Source: Candidatus Thorarchaeota archaeon SMTZ1-83 (GTDB lineage: Archaea; Asgardarchaeota; Thorarchaeia; Thorarchaeales; Thorarchaeaceae). From it: a stretch of DNA of 31,126 bases. The stretch spans positions 1 to 31,126 of the forward strand of contig LRSK01000252.1 of assembly GCA_001563325.1 (NCBI GenBank), given 5' to 3'. The translations under genes and the position numbers were made by a program. The notes beneath the pieces are model-generated. The model had not been told where the DNA came from. It did not search any database and worked only from the letters and a program-made list of their open reading frames with translations. Numbering within the stretch: position 1 is the stretch's first letter; each line of letters opens with the position of its first letter. Shown one piece after another: positions 15,612 to 23,421 of the stretch.

Positions 15612-16379
15612 CTATCTCTTCGTCCCACCTTTTCTGCCCTTCTTCCCCTTGCCTCTAGAGATGAGCTTCTTGGGTTTCGGCTTCCTTGGCGTGGCACGAG
15701 GAGGTTTCTCGAGAGGTTTCTCCTTCTTCTTCTTTGCCAGCTTCTTCTGAGCCGCCTTGGATTTCTTTGCTGCAGGCTTCTTCTTCTTCAACTCCGCTTT
15801 TGGAATTGCAAGCATTGCCTGTTTTGCTTTCTTGAACTGGGTCGGGATTGCTGTCAAAGTGGTCTTCTTCTTTCCTAGAGCACTGAAGTGATGCCCCTCT
15901 GAATGGTTCTCACTGAAGTGCTTGTATGCTGCAACGATGTGTTCTCCTGAGAGTCTCGCCTCATCAGGAAGCACGTCTGGATTGTGCGGTATGTCCATGC
16001 CCGCATCCAGGGCTCCCTTCAATGCTGCGTACAATCTCGAACCGCGAACTGGTGGATGCAAACCGACATCCAACACCGCATGCTTGAGACCTCTAGCATC
16101 GGCTCTCAGCCCTGCCAGTAGTCCTGTCAAGTATGCAGCAGGTAGGTTCCCGGTGCCGGCATCCCACCCATACTTGCTCAGCTCCGAAGAAACAGCCGCG
16201 GCAACTGTAGAATCTCCAATCACTTTGGCCTCTGTCAACTGTACTATCACTCGAGTGTTTGTCTTTCTTACGACCAATCGCGGACTTCCAGACTGGAGGA
16301 GCCTACGTCGCCTGTAGTAGTTGGTCCTCCCTTCTCGACGTCTCCGAAACTTCACTCTGTATGTAGGACCTTCTTTCAT
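15612..16379 (-). CDS. rpl18: 50S ribosomal protein L18 (uL18) with long basic tail
   Basis: uL18 binds 5S rRNA in the central protuberance. I start at ATG 16379, which overlaps the rpl19e stop (ATGA), so the protein begins [20 protein letters not shown] as in other archaea. The L18 core covers about 1-165, including [20 protein letters not shown]. Residues about 170-255 form an extension rich in Lys, Ala and Pro ([20 protein letters not shown]). Archaeal L18 is usually near 170-200 residues, so this tail is unusual. It resembles the eukaryotic L5 habit of C-terminal extension but is far more repetitive. Translation is probably coupled to rpl19e. Confidence 0.94.
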   Translation of the reverse strand: MKEGPTYRVKFRRRREGRTNYYRRRRLLQSGSPRLVVRKTNTRVIVQLTEAKVIGDSTVAAAVSSELSKYGWDAGTGNLPAAYLTGLLAGLRADARGLKHAVLDVGLHPPVRGSRLYAALKGALDAGMDIPHNPDVLPDEARLSGEHIVAAYKHFSENHSEGHHFSALGKKKTTLTAIPTQFKKAKQAMLAIPKAELKKKKPAAKKSKAAQKKLAKKKKEKPLEKPPRATPRKPKPKKLISRGKGKKGRKGGTKR

Positions 16380-16834
16380 CGCTTCTTCTTCGCCTCCAGC
16401 TTGTGTTCCTTGATATAGGTACGAAGGTGAGCCGTGTTTCTGAATGCGTTTCCTTTGGCCTTCAGGTAGAGGTCTCGATACACACTCCGGGTTATCCTGC
16501 CTTCGCCTCTCAGTCTTGTGAGCTCTCGCCGCATCGGTCTGATCTTCATCATCCACCGGTCTTTCTTGGATAGATTCGCCGTGTGCTTGCCTTTCTTCCT
16601 TCCAGGACCCTTCCTCTGACCCTTCCGTTTCTGCTTCAGAATGTAGCGCGCTCTTCCTCTGCTAACCCCTAGCTTCTGTCTCTTCTGGATGGCTCCTTCA
16701 TCCACAAGACGCCTGATGTCCTCTCTCGTAATTGCAAGTGACACTTCATCTTCGAACTGAGGGTCTATCCAGACTCTAGACGTTCCTACCTTCATCACGC
16801 CTGCCGCGAGCCTTTTCTGGGTACTCAGCTTCAT
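16376..16834 (-). CDS. rpl19e: 50S ribosomal protein L19e
   Basis: This is an archaeal/eukaryotic large-subunit protein that reaches across to the small subunit (bridge eB12 in eukaryotes). The N-terminus [17 protein letters not shown], then [20 protein letters not shown] and the basic [19 protein letters not shown] segment, identify it clearly. At 152 residues it has the archaeal length. It starts two bases after the rpl32e stop and overlaps the rpl18 start. Confidence 0.97.
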   Translation of the reverse strand: MKLSTQKRLAAGVMKVGTSRVWIDPQFEDEVSLAITREDIRRLVDEGAIQKRQKLGVSRGRARYILKQKRKGQRKGPGRKKGKHTANLSKKDRWMMKIRPMRRELTRLRGEGRITRSVYRDLYLKAKGNAFRNTAHLRTYIKEHKLEAKKKR

Positions 16835-16836
16835 TT

Positions 16837-17622
16837 CTAGTCCACCTCCAACCCCTCAAGATCTGTGAAGAGGTCCTCCTCAACGACGGTCTCAGGAGCG
16901 CCTGGGTTCAAGACTCTCACCATGAGGGCATCTGCTCTTCGGATAATCTCCTGTCGTTTTCTCAAACCGACTGTAGCGCCTATACGGATTGCATGGATAT
17001 CAGGGTCAAGACCTTCAACATCGGATGGCCGTTCCACATAGACCTCTGTGAATCGGGATGGGTGCATCCCCCTAACTGCCTTCGGCTTCCGGTACCCCGA
17101 AGACACCATCGCTATGCGTCCTTTACGCTTCTCTCGTGTGGCACTGTCAATTCCGCGAACCTTTCTCCAAGAGTCACCTACCCGAGTCCATCTGTGTGCT
17201 TGCTCATGTCGGAATTTAGGTTGTTTCTTTCTCTTCTCCTTCGCGATTCGGAGGAGTCGTTGATTGATGAGCGTGTCTCTCACAAGTTTCGGCTTCGGTT
17301 CGGGTTTCTTTTTCCTCTTCTTGGGTTTGACTTTGGGTTTCTCCGCCTTTTCCTCTCTCTTGGGTTTCGGCTTCTCTTCCTTCACCTTCTTCTTCACTGG
17401 CTTCTTCTTGGGCTTCTCAGCCGGCGGTGGAGAAACCAGTTCCTGAGCCGCAGCAATCAGTTTTGCTGCGCCCGCCTCGCTCAGCCCCTCGACCTTGGCT
17501 GCTAGCTTGTCCGCCTTGGACTTGGAAAGCTTGGCTACAGTCTTTACGCCTGCCTTAGCGAGTCTCTCCTCCATCTTCACACCCAGTCCAGGCACGTCAG
17601 TAAGCTTTGGTTTCTTAGACAT
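16837..17622 (-). CDS. rpl32e: 50S ribosomal protein L32e with N-terminal helix-hairpin-helix and Lys/Pro linker
   Basis: L32e is specific to archaea and eukaryotes. The ribosomal core is in the C-terminal half (about 118-250), with KQPKFRHEQAHRW, SSGYRKPKAVRGMHPS and AIRIGATVGLRKRQEI. In front is a helix-hairpin-helix module at about 5-62 (LTDVPGLGVKMEERLAKAGV), followed by a linker of alternating Lys, Pro and Glu at about 64-115. Some archaeal L32e proteins carry such HhH extensions, but the 50-residue charged linker is striking. The total of 261 residues is about twice the core length. It is 13 bases from rpl6 and two from rpl19e. Confidence 0.95.
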   Translation of the reverse strand: MSKKPKLTDVPGLGVKMEERLAKAGVKTVAKLSKSKADKLAAKVEGLSEAGAAKLIAAAQELVSPPPAEKPKKKPVKKKVKEEKPKPKREEKAEKPKVKPKKRKKKPEPKPKLVRDTLINQRLLRIAKEKRKKQPKFRHEQAHRWTRVGDSWRKVRGIDSATREKRKGRIAMVSSGYRKPKAVRGMHPSRFTEVYVERPSDVEGLDPDIHAIRIGATVGLRKRQEIIRRADALMVRVLNPGAPETVVEEDLFTDLEGLEVD

Positions 17623-17635
17623 GAATCTCGCCTCC

Positions 17636-18199
17636 TCAGACTATTGACTTCACTTCCTCGCCCTTGCGTTTCCTGATCACGTAGATGCCATCAAGGAACA
17701 CACGTCGGTCCTTTCCCCGAATCTTGGTTGCGAGCTGAATGTTTGCGGCACTTTGAGAAACCGCCTCTATGTCTATTCCACTGATGATGACATCATCTTC
17801 TGTGGTCTTCACCTCGACGTCTCCAATCAGCCTAGCCCTTCTAACTCCTCTTTCACCGATGAAGTTCTTGATGAGCAGTTCATCGCCCTGAACCTCGACT
17901 GACATGGGAAAGTGACTGAATACAATCTTCATCTCGTAGGTATAGCCATGCTGCACCCCGATGAGCATATTACGCACATGTGCGATGGCTGTGCCCACCA
18001 GTGCTCTTGCTCTCTTCCTGTTGATATTCGTGGTTGCAACAAGCTCATTTCCATCAATCCTGAGAGTCGTCTGAGGTTCCGGAAACTCACGTTGGAGGGT
18101 CCCCTTTGCACCACTGATTGTGACGGTCTTAGCATCCAGCGTGACCTGGCAATCACCCGGTATCTCAATCCTCTTTTCGTACACATAACTCGATGACAT
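17636..18199 (-). CDS. rpl6: 50S ribosomal protein L6 (uL6)
   Basis: uL6 lies near the factor-binding centre of the large subunit. The start is ATG 18199, eight bases after GGAGGT; longer in-frame openings would run into rps8. The protein (187 residues) begins MSSSYVYEKRIEIPGDC and contains the two L6 repeats. KRARALVGTAIAHVRNMLIGVQHGYTYE, given here in part, belongs to the first repeat, and IEAVSQSAANIQLATKIRGKD to the second. The ending DGIYVIRKRKGEEVKS is the archaeal form. It sits between rps8 and rpl32e. Confidence 0.96.
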   Translation of the reverse strand: MSSSYVYEKRIEIPGDCQVTLDAKTVTISGAKGTLQREFPEPQTTLRIDGNELVATTNINRKRARALVGTAIAHVRNMLIGVQHGYTYEMKIVFSHFPMSVEVQGDELLIKNFIGERGVRRARLIGDVEVKTTEDDVIISGIDIEAVSQSAANIQLATKIRGKDRRVFLDGIYVIRKRKGEEVKSIV

Positions 18200-18215
18200 C
18201 TTGTAGGACCTCCAC

Positions 18216-18608
18216 TCAATATACAAACGCCAGTAGTCTTCCTCCGATTCCCAGGTTCTTGGCATCGCGATGTGTCATGACTCCACGCGGAGTAGTCACA
18301 ATCAGGACTCCGTAGTTATAGGCTGGAAGGAAGCGCTTCTCGAATCTCTCGAATCCATCTCTTTTTACTGGAAATCGTGGTCTGATCACCCCACACTTGT
18401 TGGTGCGTCCCATGAGCTGGATTCTGAATCTTCCTGCCTTACCATCATCGATTAGCTCAAACTCGCCGATGTAACCCTGCGTCTGCATCACCTGCAGCAC
18501 ACGTTCTATCAGGCTGGAAGCCGGCGCTACAATCACCTCAGGCTTTCCAACTATCTCACTGTTGTAGATGCTTGACATTGCATCAGCCAATGGGTCTAGT
18601 AGTGTCAT
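18216..18608 (-). CDS. rps8: 30S ribosomal protein S8 (uS8)
   Basis: uS8 is a primary 16S rRNA-binding protein and, in many prokaryotes, represses its own operon by binding its mRNA. The 130 residues begin [18 protein letters not shown] and end [12 protein letters not shown]. The RNA-binding segment [17 protein letters not shown] is intact. Seventeen bases separate it from the rps14 stop. I see no obvious copy of the rRNA target site in the operon leader, so autoregulation is not shown. Confidence 0.96.
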   Translation of the reverse strand: MTLLDPLADAMSSIYNSEIVGKPEVIVAPASSLIERVLQVMQTQGYIGEFELIDDGKAGRFRIQLMGRTNKCGVIRPRFPVKRDGFERFEKRFLPAYNYGVLIVTTPRGVMTHRDAKNLGIGGRLLAFVY

Positions 18609-18624
18609 CTTTCTTTGGCCTCCG

Positions 18625-18795
18625 TTAACTATACTTGCGAAATCCCAGCTTCTCAGCTGTTTCTCTGAAGCAGCGACGGCACATGTTCAGTCCATACGAT
18701 CGGATTATCGCTTGGTGGGTCCCGCATCGAACGCAGTTCCTGCTGCCCTTTCCCATCTTCTTGCGCTTTCTGCTACGTTCTTTCTTTGTGCTCAT
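18625..18795 (-). CDS. rps14: 30S ribosomal protein S14, zinc type (uS14)
   Basis: This short gene of 56 codons lies exactly in the rpl5-rps8 gap where archaea encode rps14. The protein has two zinc-binding pairs, C21/C24 and C39/C42 (NCVRCG and MCRRC), followed by [14 protein letters not shown], the standard C-terminus. The N-terminus is a run of Lys and Arg. I take ATG 18795, the second of two adjacent ATGs, because GAGGTG is then seven bases upstream. The protein sits in the small-subunit head. Because it is so small, gene finders with a length cutoff would miss it. Confidence 0.94.
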   Translation of the reverse strand: MSTKKERSRKRKKMGKGSRNCVRCGTHQAIIRSYGLNMCRRCFRETAEKLGFRKYS

Positions 18796-18806
18796 CATCG
18801 CTCACC

Positions 18807-19385
18807 TCAGAACAAGTACGTGCGTTCGCGCTCCTTCTCAAGAATCTCGACGCCAAAATCGTTCTTTATGAAGACCATGCTCTCCTCTGGCGTCAGTCTG
18901 TGTCTGTATGGGACCTTAGTCCTTCTCCTTCTTCTACGCTTCACCCTGAATCCAGGACGCTCAACACATACTGTGATGTTCATCCCTTGGATTCCGAGCT
19001 GAGGGTCATACGACACATCAGGTATGTCGATGTGTTCACTGATTCCAAAAGCGAAGTTCCCATCCTCGTCCCAGTTTCGTATCAAGAGGACGTTTTCCTT
19101 CGCCTGAAGAGCCCGTGCCAAGAAGGTTCTTGCACTGTCATTTCTCAATGTCACTCGGACAGCGATTGGTTCCTTTCTTCTTATACCAAAATCACGGACT
19201 GTCTGGCGCGCCCTTGACTGAACAGGCAGCTGACCTGTCAGCTGCTCCAAGATGGTTGAGCCCCTATTCAGAGGTTCTCCGCCACCCGTGCACATGTCAA
19301 TCACCACTTTTGCGATATAGGGCTGTTTCATGGGATATGCCTCCCAATCCGCAAGGTAGAGTCCTTCGTTCGGTGTGACGCTCAT
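18807..19385 (-). CDS. rpl5: 50S ribosomal protein L5 (uL5)
   Basis: uL5 contacts 5S rRNA and the P-site tRNA. KVVIDMCTGGGEPLNRG is the archaeal/eukaryotic N-terminal motif, followed by RSRARQTVRDFGIRRKEPIA-like sequence and the strongly basic FRVKRRRRRRTKVPYRHRL. The 192 residues fit. The start overlaps the rps4e stop by four bases, implying coupled translation. Confidence 0.96.
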   Translation of the reverse strand: MSVTPNEGLYLADWEAYPMKQPYIAKVVIDMCTGGGEPLNRGSTILEQLTGQLPVQSRARQTVRDFGIRRKEPIAVRVTLRNDSARTFLARALQAKENVLLIRNWDEDGNFAFGISEHIDIPDVSYDPQLGIQGMNITVCVERPGFRVKRRRRRRTKVPYRHRLTPEESMVFIKNDFGVEILEKERERTYLF

Positions 19386-20134
19386 GCTGCAGCTCCTCCC
19401 GAATCAAGGCTGACCTCAGACGTCTTCTTGCCGACCACAAACACATACTCGAGTGCAGTCTGGAATCGATTGCCTTCAGGATCCTCAAGTGTGACAGTAC
19501 TAGCATGCGTCCCAAAGCGCTTCTGTACTTCGAGGATCTTGCCCTCGATTCCGATGTTCTTTCCCCTACTAACTACTGCGTAGGCTCCATTCTCGAGAGG
19601 GAATGATTTCATGAACTTCTGCTCTGGCAAAGACAACTTCACTGTATCAAGCGTCTTGAAGTCAGACGCCTTGGCTCCTTCAGGCAGTAGGAGATTCCTG
19701 CCATCATGAAGGGTCATCTGGAGTTTCCCTCCTGGAATCATCATCTTCTTCTCGACTCTGCAGAGCTTGAAGGCTGCCTCTTTGTCATCAATTGGCACAA
19801 GTCGGAAGCCCCCTCGAGTCTTAGGAAGCAAGCGGAATCGCTCTCCAGAATCCCTGATTTCTATTACGTCCATGAGTCCAATAGGATAGCCAGGATCCTT
19901 GCGCGGTCTTCCGTCAACCAGCAACTGTCCTGTTGTGAGAATCGCCTTTATCTCCCGCATGTTCTCTGCATAACCAAGCATTTCCCTGAGAAGAATGGCC
20001 AGAGTGAGGCAATGCTCCTTCGGATGCGGACCTGCAACAGGCTTTGTAACGAACTTCCCGTGTTTCCTTTTGATTGGCCAGTGTCTGGGTGCCGGCAATC
20101 GCTTCAAGTGCCTCTTTTGCCCTCTTCTTGCCAT
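19382..20134 (-). CDS. rps4e: 30S ribosomal protein S4e
   Basis: S4e is an archaeal/eukaryotic small-subunit protein. The N-terminus ARRGQKRHLKRLPAPRHW is diagnostic. An S4 RNA-binding module lies at about 40-90 (ILTTGQLLVDGRPRKDPGYP), then the central domain, and a KOW motif at about 175-215 (GKNIGIEGKILEVQKRFG). At 250 residues it is of normal length. Its start is one base from the rpl24 stop and its stop overlaps rpl5. Confidence 0.97.
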   Translation of the reverse strand: MARRGQKRHLKRLPAPRHWPIKRKHGKFVTKPVAGPHPKEHCLTLAILLREMLGYAENMREIKAILTTGQLLVDGRPRKDPGYPIGLMDVIEIRDSGERFRLLPKTRGGFRLVPIDDKEAAFKLCRVEKKMMIPGGKLQMTLHDGRNLLLPEGAKASDFKTLDTVKLSLPEQKFMKSFPLENGAYAVVSRGKNIGIEGKILEVQKRFGTHASTVTLEDPEGNRFQTALEYVFVVGKKTSEVSLDSGGAAA

Positions 20135-20521
20135 CTAATCACTCTCCTCAATCTCTACTGTCTTCTTCTCGAGCAGTTTCTTTCGATCATCATCAAGTTC
20201 GAGCTTGACTAGCATGAGATTTGACGGATGAATCGGGATGTTCGCTTCCTTTCCGTCAGCTCGTGTAACTGTGGCATTCTCTAAATGAACTCGAATCGCA
20301 CGATAATCCACAGCCGTTACCTTCCCCTCAGTGTCTCGGAACTGACCTCTCATGATTCTGACGAGGTCTCCCTTCTTGATTGCCATAGAACGCATTCCAT
20401 ATTCTTCCTGAAGGAACTCATCAAGTCTACATTTCAGCATGTTCTTGCGGACATGCAGTGGCGACTTGTAGACGCGTCGTCTCTGCTTTCTTGGAGACTT
20501 CGAACTAGGTTTCTTCGTCAT
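20135..20521 (-). CDS. rpl24: 50S ribosomal protein L24 (uL24)
   Basis: uL24 is an early large-subunit assembly protein located near the tunnel exit. SPLHVRKNMLKCRLDEFLQEEYGMRS is the archaeal N-terminal extension (shown in part here: SPLHVRKNMLKC). The KOW domain follows with IKKGDLVRIMRGQFRDTEGK. It is 128 residues long, with an acidic C-terminus. It lies between rpl14 and rps4e, its standard place. Confidence 0.96.
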   Translation of the reverse strand: MTKKPSSKSPRKQRRRVYKSPLHVRKNMLKCRLDEFLQEEYGMRSMAIKKGDLVRIMRGQFRDTEGKVTAVDYRAIRVHLENATVTRADGKEANIPIHPSNLMLVKLELDDDRKKLLEKKTVEIEESD

Positions 20522-20531
20522 CTCTTCAACC

Positions 20532-20954
20532 TCACACTATCTTCGATGCGATAGCCGCTACTCGTGGCCATTTGAGAGTCACTTCTCTTGCCATCGGCCC
20601 ACGAAGCTCTGAGCCCTGAGGCTCTCCTCCAGCCTTAATCAGGACGGCGGCATTGTCTTCGAACTGCATCCATGTGCCGTCCGGTCTGCGGTATGGTTTT
20701 CTTTGTCTAACAATGATGGCCTGCAGGACCTGTTTCCGTAGGTCTTGCTTCCCCTTGGTAACGGAAACATTCACCTTGTCTCCTATGCCGGCCTTACCCA
20801 GTTTCCGGAGTTTCCCTTTGTACCCGAAGACGGTGATTATCTGGAGTTCTCGTGCTCCTGAGTTATCCGTACAGAGAATCTTGGCACCTATTGGCAGACC
20901 TCTTGCGATTCTTGGCATGAACTTCCTGATGCCTCGTCCTACCTTTCTCGACAA
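20532..20954 (-). CDS. rpl14: 50S ribosomal protein L14 (uL14)
   Basis: uL14 forms an intersubunit bridge and binds the anti-association factor aIF6 in archaea. The core GLPIGAKILCTDNSGARELQ and the basic VRQRKPYRRPDGTWMQFEDN block are unmistakable. The frame starts with TTG at 20954, eight bases after a strong GGAGG, giving 140 residues. An internal ATG (MPRIARGLP) is a less likely alternative. Three bases separate it from the rps17 stop. Confidence 0.96.
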   Translation of the reverse strand: MSRKVGRGIRKFMPRIARGLPIGAKILCTDNSGARELQIITVFGYKGKLRKLGKAGIGDKVNVSVTKGKQDLRKQVLQAIIVRQRKPYRRPDGTWMQFEDNAAVLIKAGGEPQGSELRGPMAREVTLKWPRVAAIASKIV

Positions 20955-20957
20955 CGA

Positions 20958-21308
20958 CTACTCCTCCTTCCTTTTTGTGACGCCTACCACCACGCAAGAT
21001 ACGGTCTTGCTGATGGGACGACACTCTACGGTCTTGACAATGTCCCCTACATTCACATCAATGCAGGGTGGGAGATGCGCATGTTTCTTCGATCTTCGTC
21101 GCTCATACCTCGCGTACTTCTTGACCAGACTGAGATAGTCCTGCTGGTATGTAATGGTACCATGCATCTTTACACTCGTAACCATCCCCTCTCTTACTCC
21201 ACCTCTAACTGGGAGGCTGCCATGGAACGGACAGTGTGAGTCCTCACAGACTCTCTCAGGCGGTTCCACATTTGGAATCCCGATGTTGCGAACTTTGGTC
21301 TTTGCCAT
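20958..21308 (-). CDS. rps17: 30S ribosomal protein S17 (uS17)
   Basis: uS17 is a primary 16S rRNA-binding OB-fold protein. The archaeal N-terminal extension has [27 protein letters not shown] sequence with C21 and C26 ([10 protein letters not shown]). The OB core includes [18 protein letters not shown] and [18 protein letters not shown]. The 116 residues fit. It begins three bases after the RNase P gene stop. Confidence 0.96.
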   Translation of the reverse strand: MAKTKVRNIGIPNVEPPERVCEDSHCPFHGSLPVRGGVREGMVTSVKMHGTITYQQDYLSLVKKYARYERRRSKKHAHLPPCIDVNVGDIVKTVECRPISKTVSCVVVGVTKRKEE

Positions 21309-21311
21309 TGA

Positions 21312-21596
21312 TTACCATCTCCGACTCTGGCGTTTCTTCAGTCTGTCATCTGGAGTCCCCGTCAGCAGACGCCCATCAACTCTTACTACAGTCGAATCAC
21401 TGAGCTTCAAGTCGAATACACAGATACTCTTCGGCACTCTGATTACGCCTGTCCTTGTCGACAGGTGTATCATCTCTCTTGATTCATGCTCGACAAAGCC
21501 TCTTCTGGACACAAGCCCGCTATCGGAAGAACTCACGACATGGGCATGAAGACCGATGATCTCGTGTCTTGTCAGAAGTGTCGGGGAAATCTTCAT
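21312..21596 (-). CDS. rnp1: RNase P protein component 1 (Rpp29/Rnp1)
   Basis: Rpp29 is a subunit of archaeal RNase P, which removes tRNA 5' leaders; with Rpp21 it binds the RNA specificity domain. The 94-residue protein has the Sm-like beta-barrel pattern: EIIGLHAHVVSSSDSGLVSR, GFVEHESREMIHL and a basic tail. It lies between rpl29 and rps17, the conserved archaeal position. Its start overlaps the rpl29 stop by four bases. The SUI1/aIF1 gene found here in some archaea is absent. Confidence 0.92.
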   Translation of the reverse strand: MKISPTLLTRHEIIGLHAHVVSSSDSGLVSRRGFVEHESREMIHLSTRTGVIRVPKSICVFDLKLSDSTVVRVDGRLLTGTPDDRLKKRQSRRW

Positions 21597-21805
21597 TTCT
21601 GCCTCTCACGCTCCATCTCACTCTCGATTGTCAGAATTCTAGCTATGGCTCTCCTAACGTTCCTGATTTTGAATGGGTTCTCTGTACCTCCGCCTGTCGC
21701 ATGTTGAATTCGAATCTCGGAGAGCTCGTTGTAGAGATCTTCGAGTTTCTTCTGACGCTCAGCCGGAGTGAGTTTACGAATGTCATCTGCAGTGAGTCGT
21801 GCCAT
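21593..21805 (-). CDS. rpl29: 50S ribosomal protein L29 (uL29)
   Basis: uL29 lies at the polypeptide exit and helps dock the signal recognition particle. The 70-residue protein is two helices, with MARLTADDIRKLTPAERQ and the conserved NPFKIRNVRRAIARILT. It begins two bases after the rps3 stop and overlaps rnp1. Confidence 0.95.
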   Translation of the reverse strand: MARLTADDIRKLTPAERQKKLEDLYNELSEIRIQHATGGGTENPFKIRNVRRAIARILTIESEMERERQK

Positions 21806-21807
21806 GT

Positions 21808-22713
21808 CTATTCCTCCACCTTGTCTAGGTCTTCTATCTCTTCAAGCTCCTTCAGGGTCGCTTCCGTATCAGAAACAGAAGGAGCCTCCTTCTCCTCAAC
21901 TGGCTCCTCGGCAAGCTCAGCGGCTTCGGGTTCGTCGTCAGGCGTATCTTCCGGTACGACGACTTCCTCGACCAGCTCAAGTCCGTCTAGCTCTTCAAGC
22001 TCTCGAAGCTCCTCTATGTCGGTGATTCCCTCAAGCCCTTCCTTCGCCTCTTCCTCAATCACAATCTCCTCTTCTTCTACTCTCTTGAGCACATCAGGCT
22101 CTTCCACTTTTCGTGGCTTTGGTGGCTTGATGTTTATCACTCCTGGGAGTTTGGCGTCTGGTCGCATGATTCTCACCTTGACACCTATGACGCCGGGCTT
22201 CAAGATCGCGGTATCATCAGCCTCATCGACGAATAGGTCAGCAGGTTCTCCGGTCTTGGCAACAGTGGCCTGCTTGAATTTCTGATATCTCGCTCTCCTG
22301 CTTGAGAGCTTACCCTTGACAATTATCTCGCAACCCAAGGCGCCGGCCCGCATCACACGTCTGAGAATCCAATATGCCATTCTTCTGAATCGAACACCGC
22401 GTTCAAGCTGTCTCGCTAGTCTTGAAGCCATAACCTGGGCACTTAACCACGGATTCTCAATCTCACTTACTTCCACTTGCACATTCTGAATACCAAATTC
22501 AGATTCAAGAATCTCACTCAATTCCCTAATCTTTGATCCTCTGCGCCCAATCACCACACCAGGTCGAGAGGCATGAATTACGACCTCAGTCTTCATTGGC
22601 ATCGTGCGAATCTCGACTCCGCCGTATCCTGCAGAATTCAGTTCTTTTGCCAAGAACTCGTCAATCCTGAGTCTGCGTGAGTTCTGATCAATGAAATACT
22701 TGACCGCCGACAC
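21808..22713 (-). CDS. rps3: 30S ribosomal protein S3 (uS3) with long acidic tail
   Basis: uS3 lines the mRNA entry channel. The N-terminal KH domain carries VVIGRRGSKIRELSEIL (53-69), and the second domain includes GALGCEIIVKGKLSSRRARY. Residues about 203-301 are a strongly acidic extension rich in Glu and Asp. Archaeal S3 proteins commonly end near 210-240 residues, some with short acidic tails; about 100 acidic residues is long. The tail's skewed codons produce a long Ser-rich antisense reading frame that is not a gene. It follows rpl22 by one base. Confidence 0.95.
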   Translation of the reverse strand: MSAVKYFIDQNSRRLRIDEFLAKELNSAGYGGVEIRTMPMKTEVVIHASRPGVVIGRRGSKIRELSEILESEFGIQNVQVEVSEIENPWLSAQVMASRLARQLERGVRFRRMAYWILRRVMRAGALGCEIIVKGKLSSRRARYQKFKQATVAKTGEPADLFVDEADDTAILKPGVIGVKVRIMRPDAKLPGVINIKPPKPRKVEEPDVLKRVEEEEIVIEEEAKEGLEGITDIEELRELEELDGLELVEEVVVPEDTPDDEPEAAELAEEPVEEKEAPSVSDTEATLKELEEIEDLDKVEE

Positions 22714-22714
22714 T

Positions 22715-23176
22715 CTAGATCACTTCCTCCAATACTACTTCTACGTGTGATGTGTTCTCGAAGTAGGGGGTGCTTCTTCCAAAAGCACGCTCGATGTATT
22801 TCTTGTAGGTGCGTCCTCTACTGGTTGCGGCGTGGATGACTCTGAGTCTATCTATGTCAAGCCCCTTATTGTCAGCATTGGATTCTGCATTTCTCAGGAC
22901 CTTCAGAATGTACTGAGACGCTTTGACGGGATGTCCTCCGGCAGCCCACTTCACTCCTGCGTGATGGCCTCTCTTACCCTTGTGGCGCCTGTATGGAATC
23001 CACGCCTTCTCCTCAATGACACTCTCAAGGAGTTCGATGGCCTTGTCTAGCATCATGCCGCGTATGGCATTGCAGATCTCTCTACAATGCTTGGGCGAAC
23101 AACGCATATTGCGGCCGCTAGCAACGGATGTCTTGTCCGGGTCAATGCCTATGATTGAGTAGCCATATGTTGGCAT
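22715..23176 (-). CDS. rpl22: 50S ribosomal protein L22 (uL22)
   Basis: uL22 lines the exit tunnel. YGYSIIGIDPDKTSVASGRN and the archaeal SPKHCREICNAIRGM are clear, with the C-terminal loop containing RGRTYKKYIERAFGRSTPY. The 153 residues fit. It is the first gene of this operon: normally rps19 and rpl2 precede it, but here the upstream 245 bases are non-coding and hold a TATA box and inverted repeats. AGGAAGTGAG-type sequence lies before the ATG. Confidence 0.96.
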   Translation of the reverse strand: MPTYGYSIIGIDPDKTSVASGRNMRCSPKHCREICNAIRGMMLDKAIELLESVIEEKAWIPYRRHKGKRGHHAGVKWAAGGHPVKASQYILKVLRNAESNADNKGLDIDRLRVIHAATSRGRTYKKYIERAFGRSTPYFENTSHVEVVLEEVI

Positions 23177-23208
23177 ATCGACTCACTTCCAGTGCTCTAA
23201 CTACAGTG

Positions 23209-23231
23209 ACTTGACTTCCTAGCAGTCAAGT
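23209..23231 (-). repeat. Perfect hairpin in rpl22 leader, near the start codon
   Basis: ACTTGACT (23209-23216) pairs with AGTCAAGT (23224-23231): an 8-base stem with a 7-base loop. It lies about 35 bases upstream of the rpl22 ATG. On the mRNA it could control ribosome access or transcription; there is no T-run for termination. Confidence 0.5.
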
Positions 23232-23336
23232 GTCTGTGTCACGCTCAACAACCACTCCAGAACTCACCGGCACACGTCTGCAGGCAGACTCCGCGCGTAG
23301 AACTAGAGGCCTGCACTGAATCCATCGGTTCTGAAA

Positions 23337-23359
23337 CAGTCGTCATGCAAGAGCGACTG
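23337..23359 (-). repeat. Hairpin at the 5' end of the rpl22 leader
   Basis: CAGTCG (23337-23342) pairs with CGACTG (23354-23359), a perfect 6-base stem with an 11-base loop. It lies 20-45 bases downstream of the putative TATA box, so it would be at or near the 5' end of the transcript. Confidence 0.4.
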
Positions 23360-23379
23360 GTGTCCGCCTGAGAATTTCC

Positions 23380-23387
23380 AATTTAAA
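23380..23387 (-). promoter_or_regulatory. TATA box for the rpl22 operon
   Basis: On the minus strand the context is GGAATGTTTAAATTGG. It predicts a start near 23355 and a leader of about 180 bases. No other minus-strand gene begins in this gap, so it should drive the ribosomal operon. Confidence 0.5.
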
Positions 23388-23421
23388 CATTCCGAAAGAC
23401 ATCATTTCCTGCATCAAGATT

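Noticed and set aside
16380..16556. N-terminal extension of rpl18 upstream of 16379
   Set aside because: It lies inside rpl19e in another frame; the ATGA-overlapping start gives the standard L18 N-terminus.
18200..18265. N-terminal extension of rpl6 upstream of 18199
   Set aside because: It overlaps rps8 and skips the good GGAGGT ribosome site; the added residues do not fit L6.
21569..22285. Long Ser-rich plus-strand frame opposite rps3
   Set aside because: It is a by-product of the Glu-rich codons of the S3 tail; low complexity, no start signal, antisense to a certain gene.
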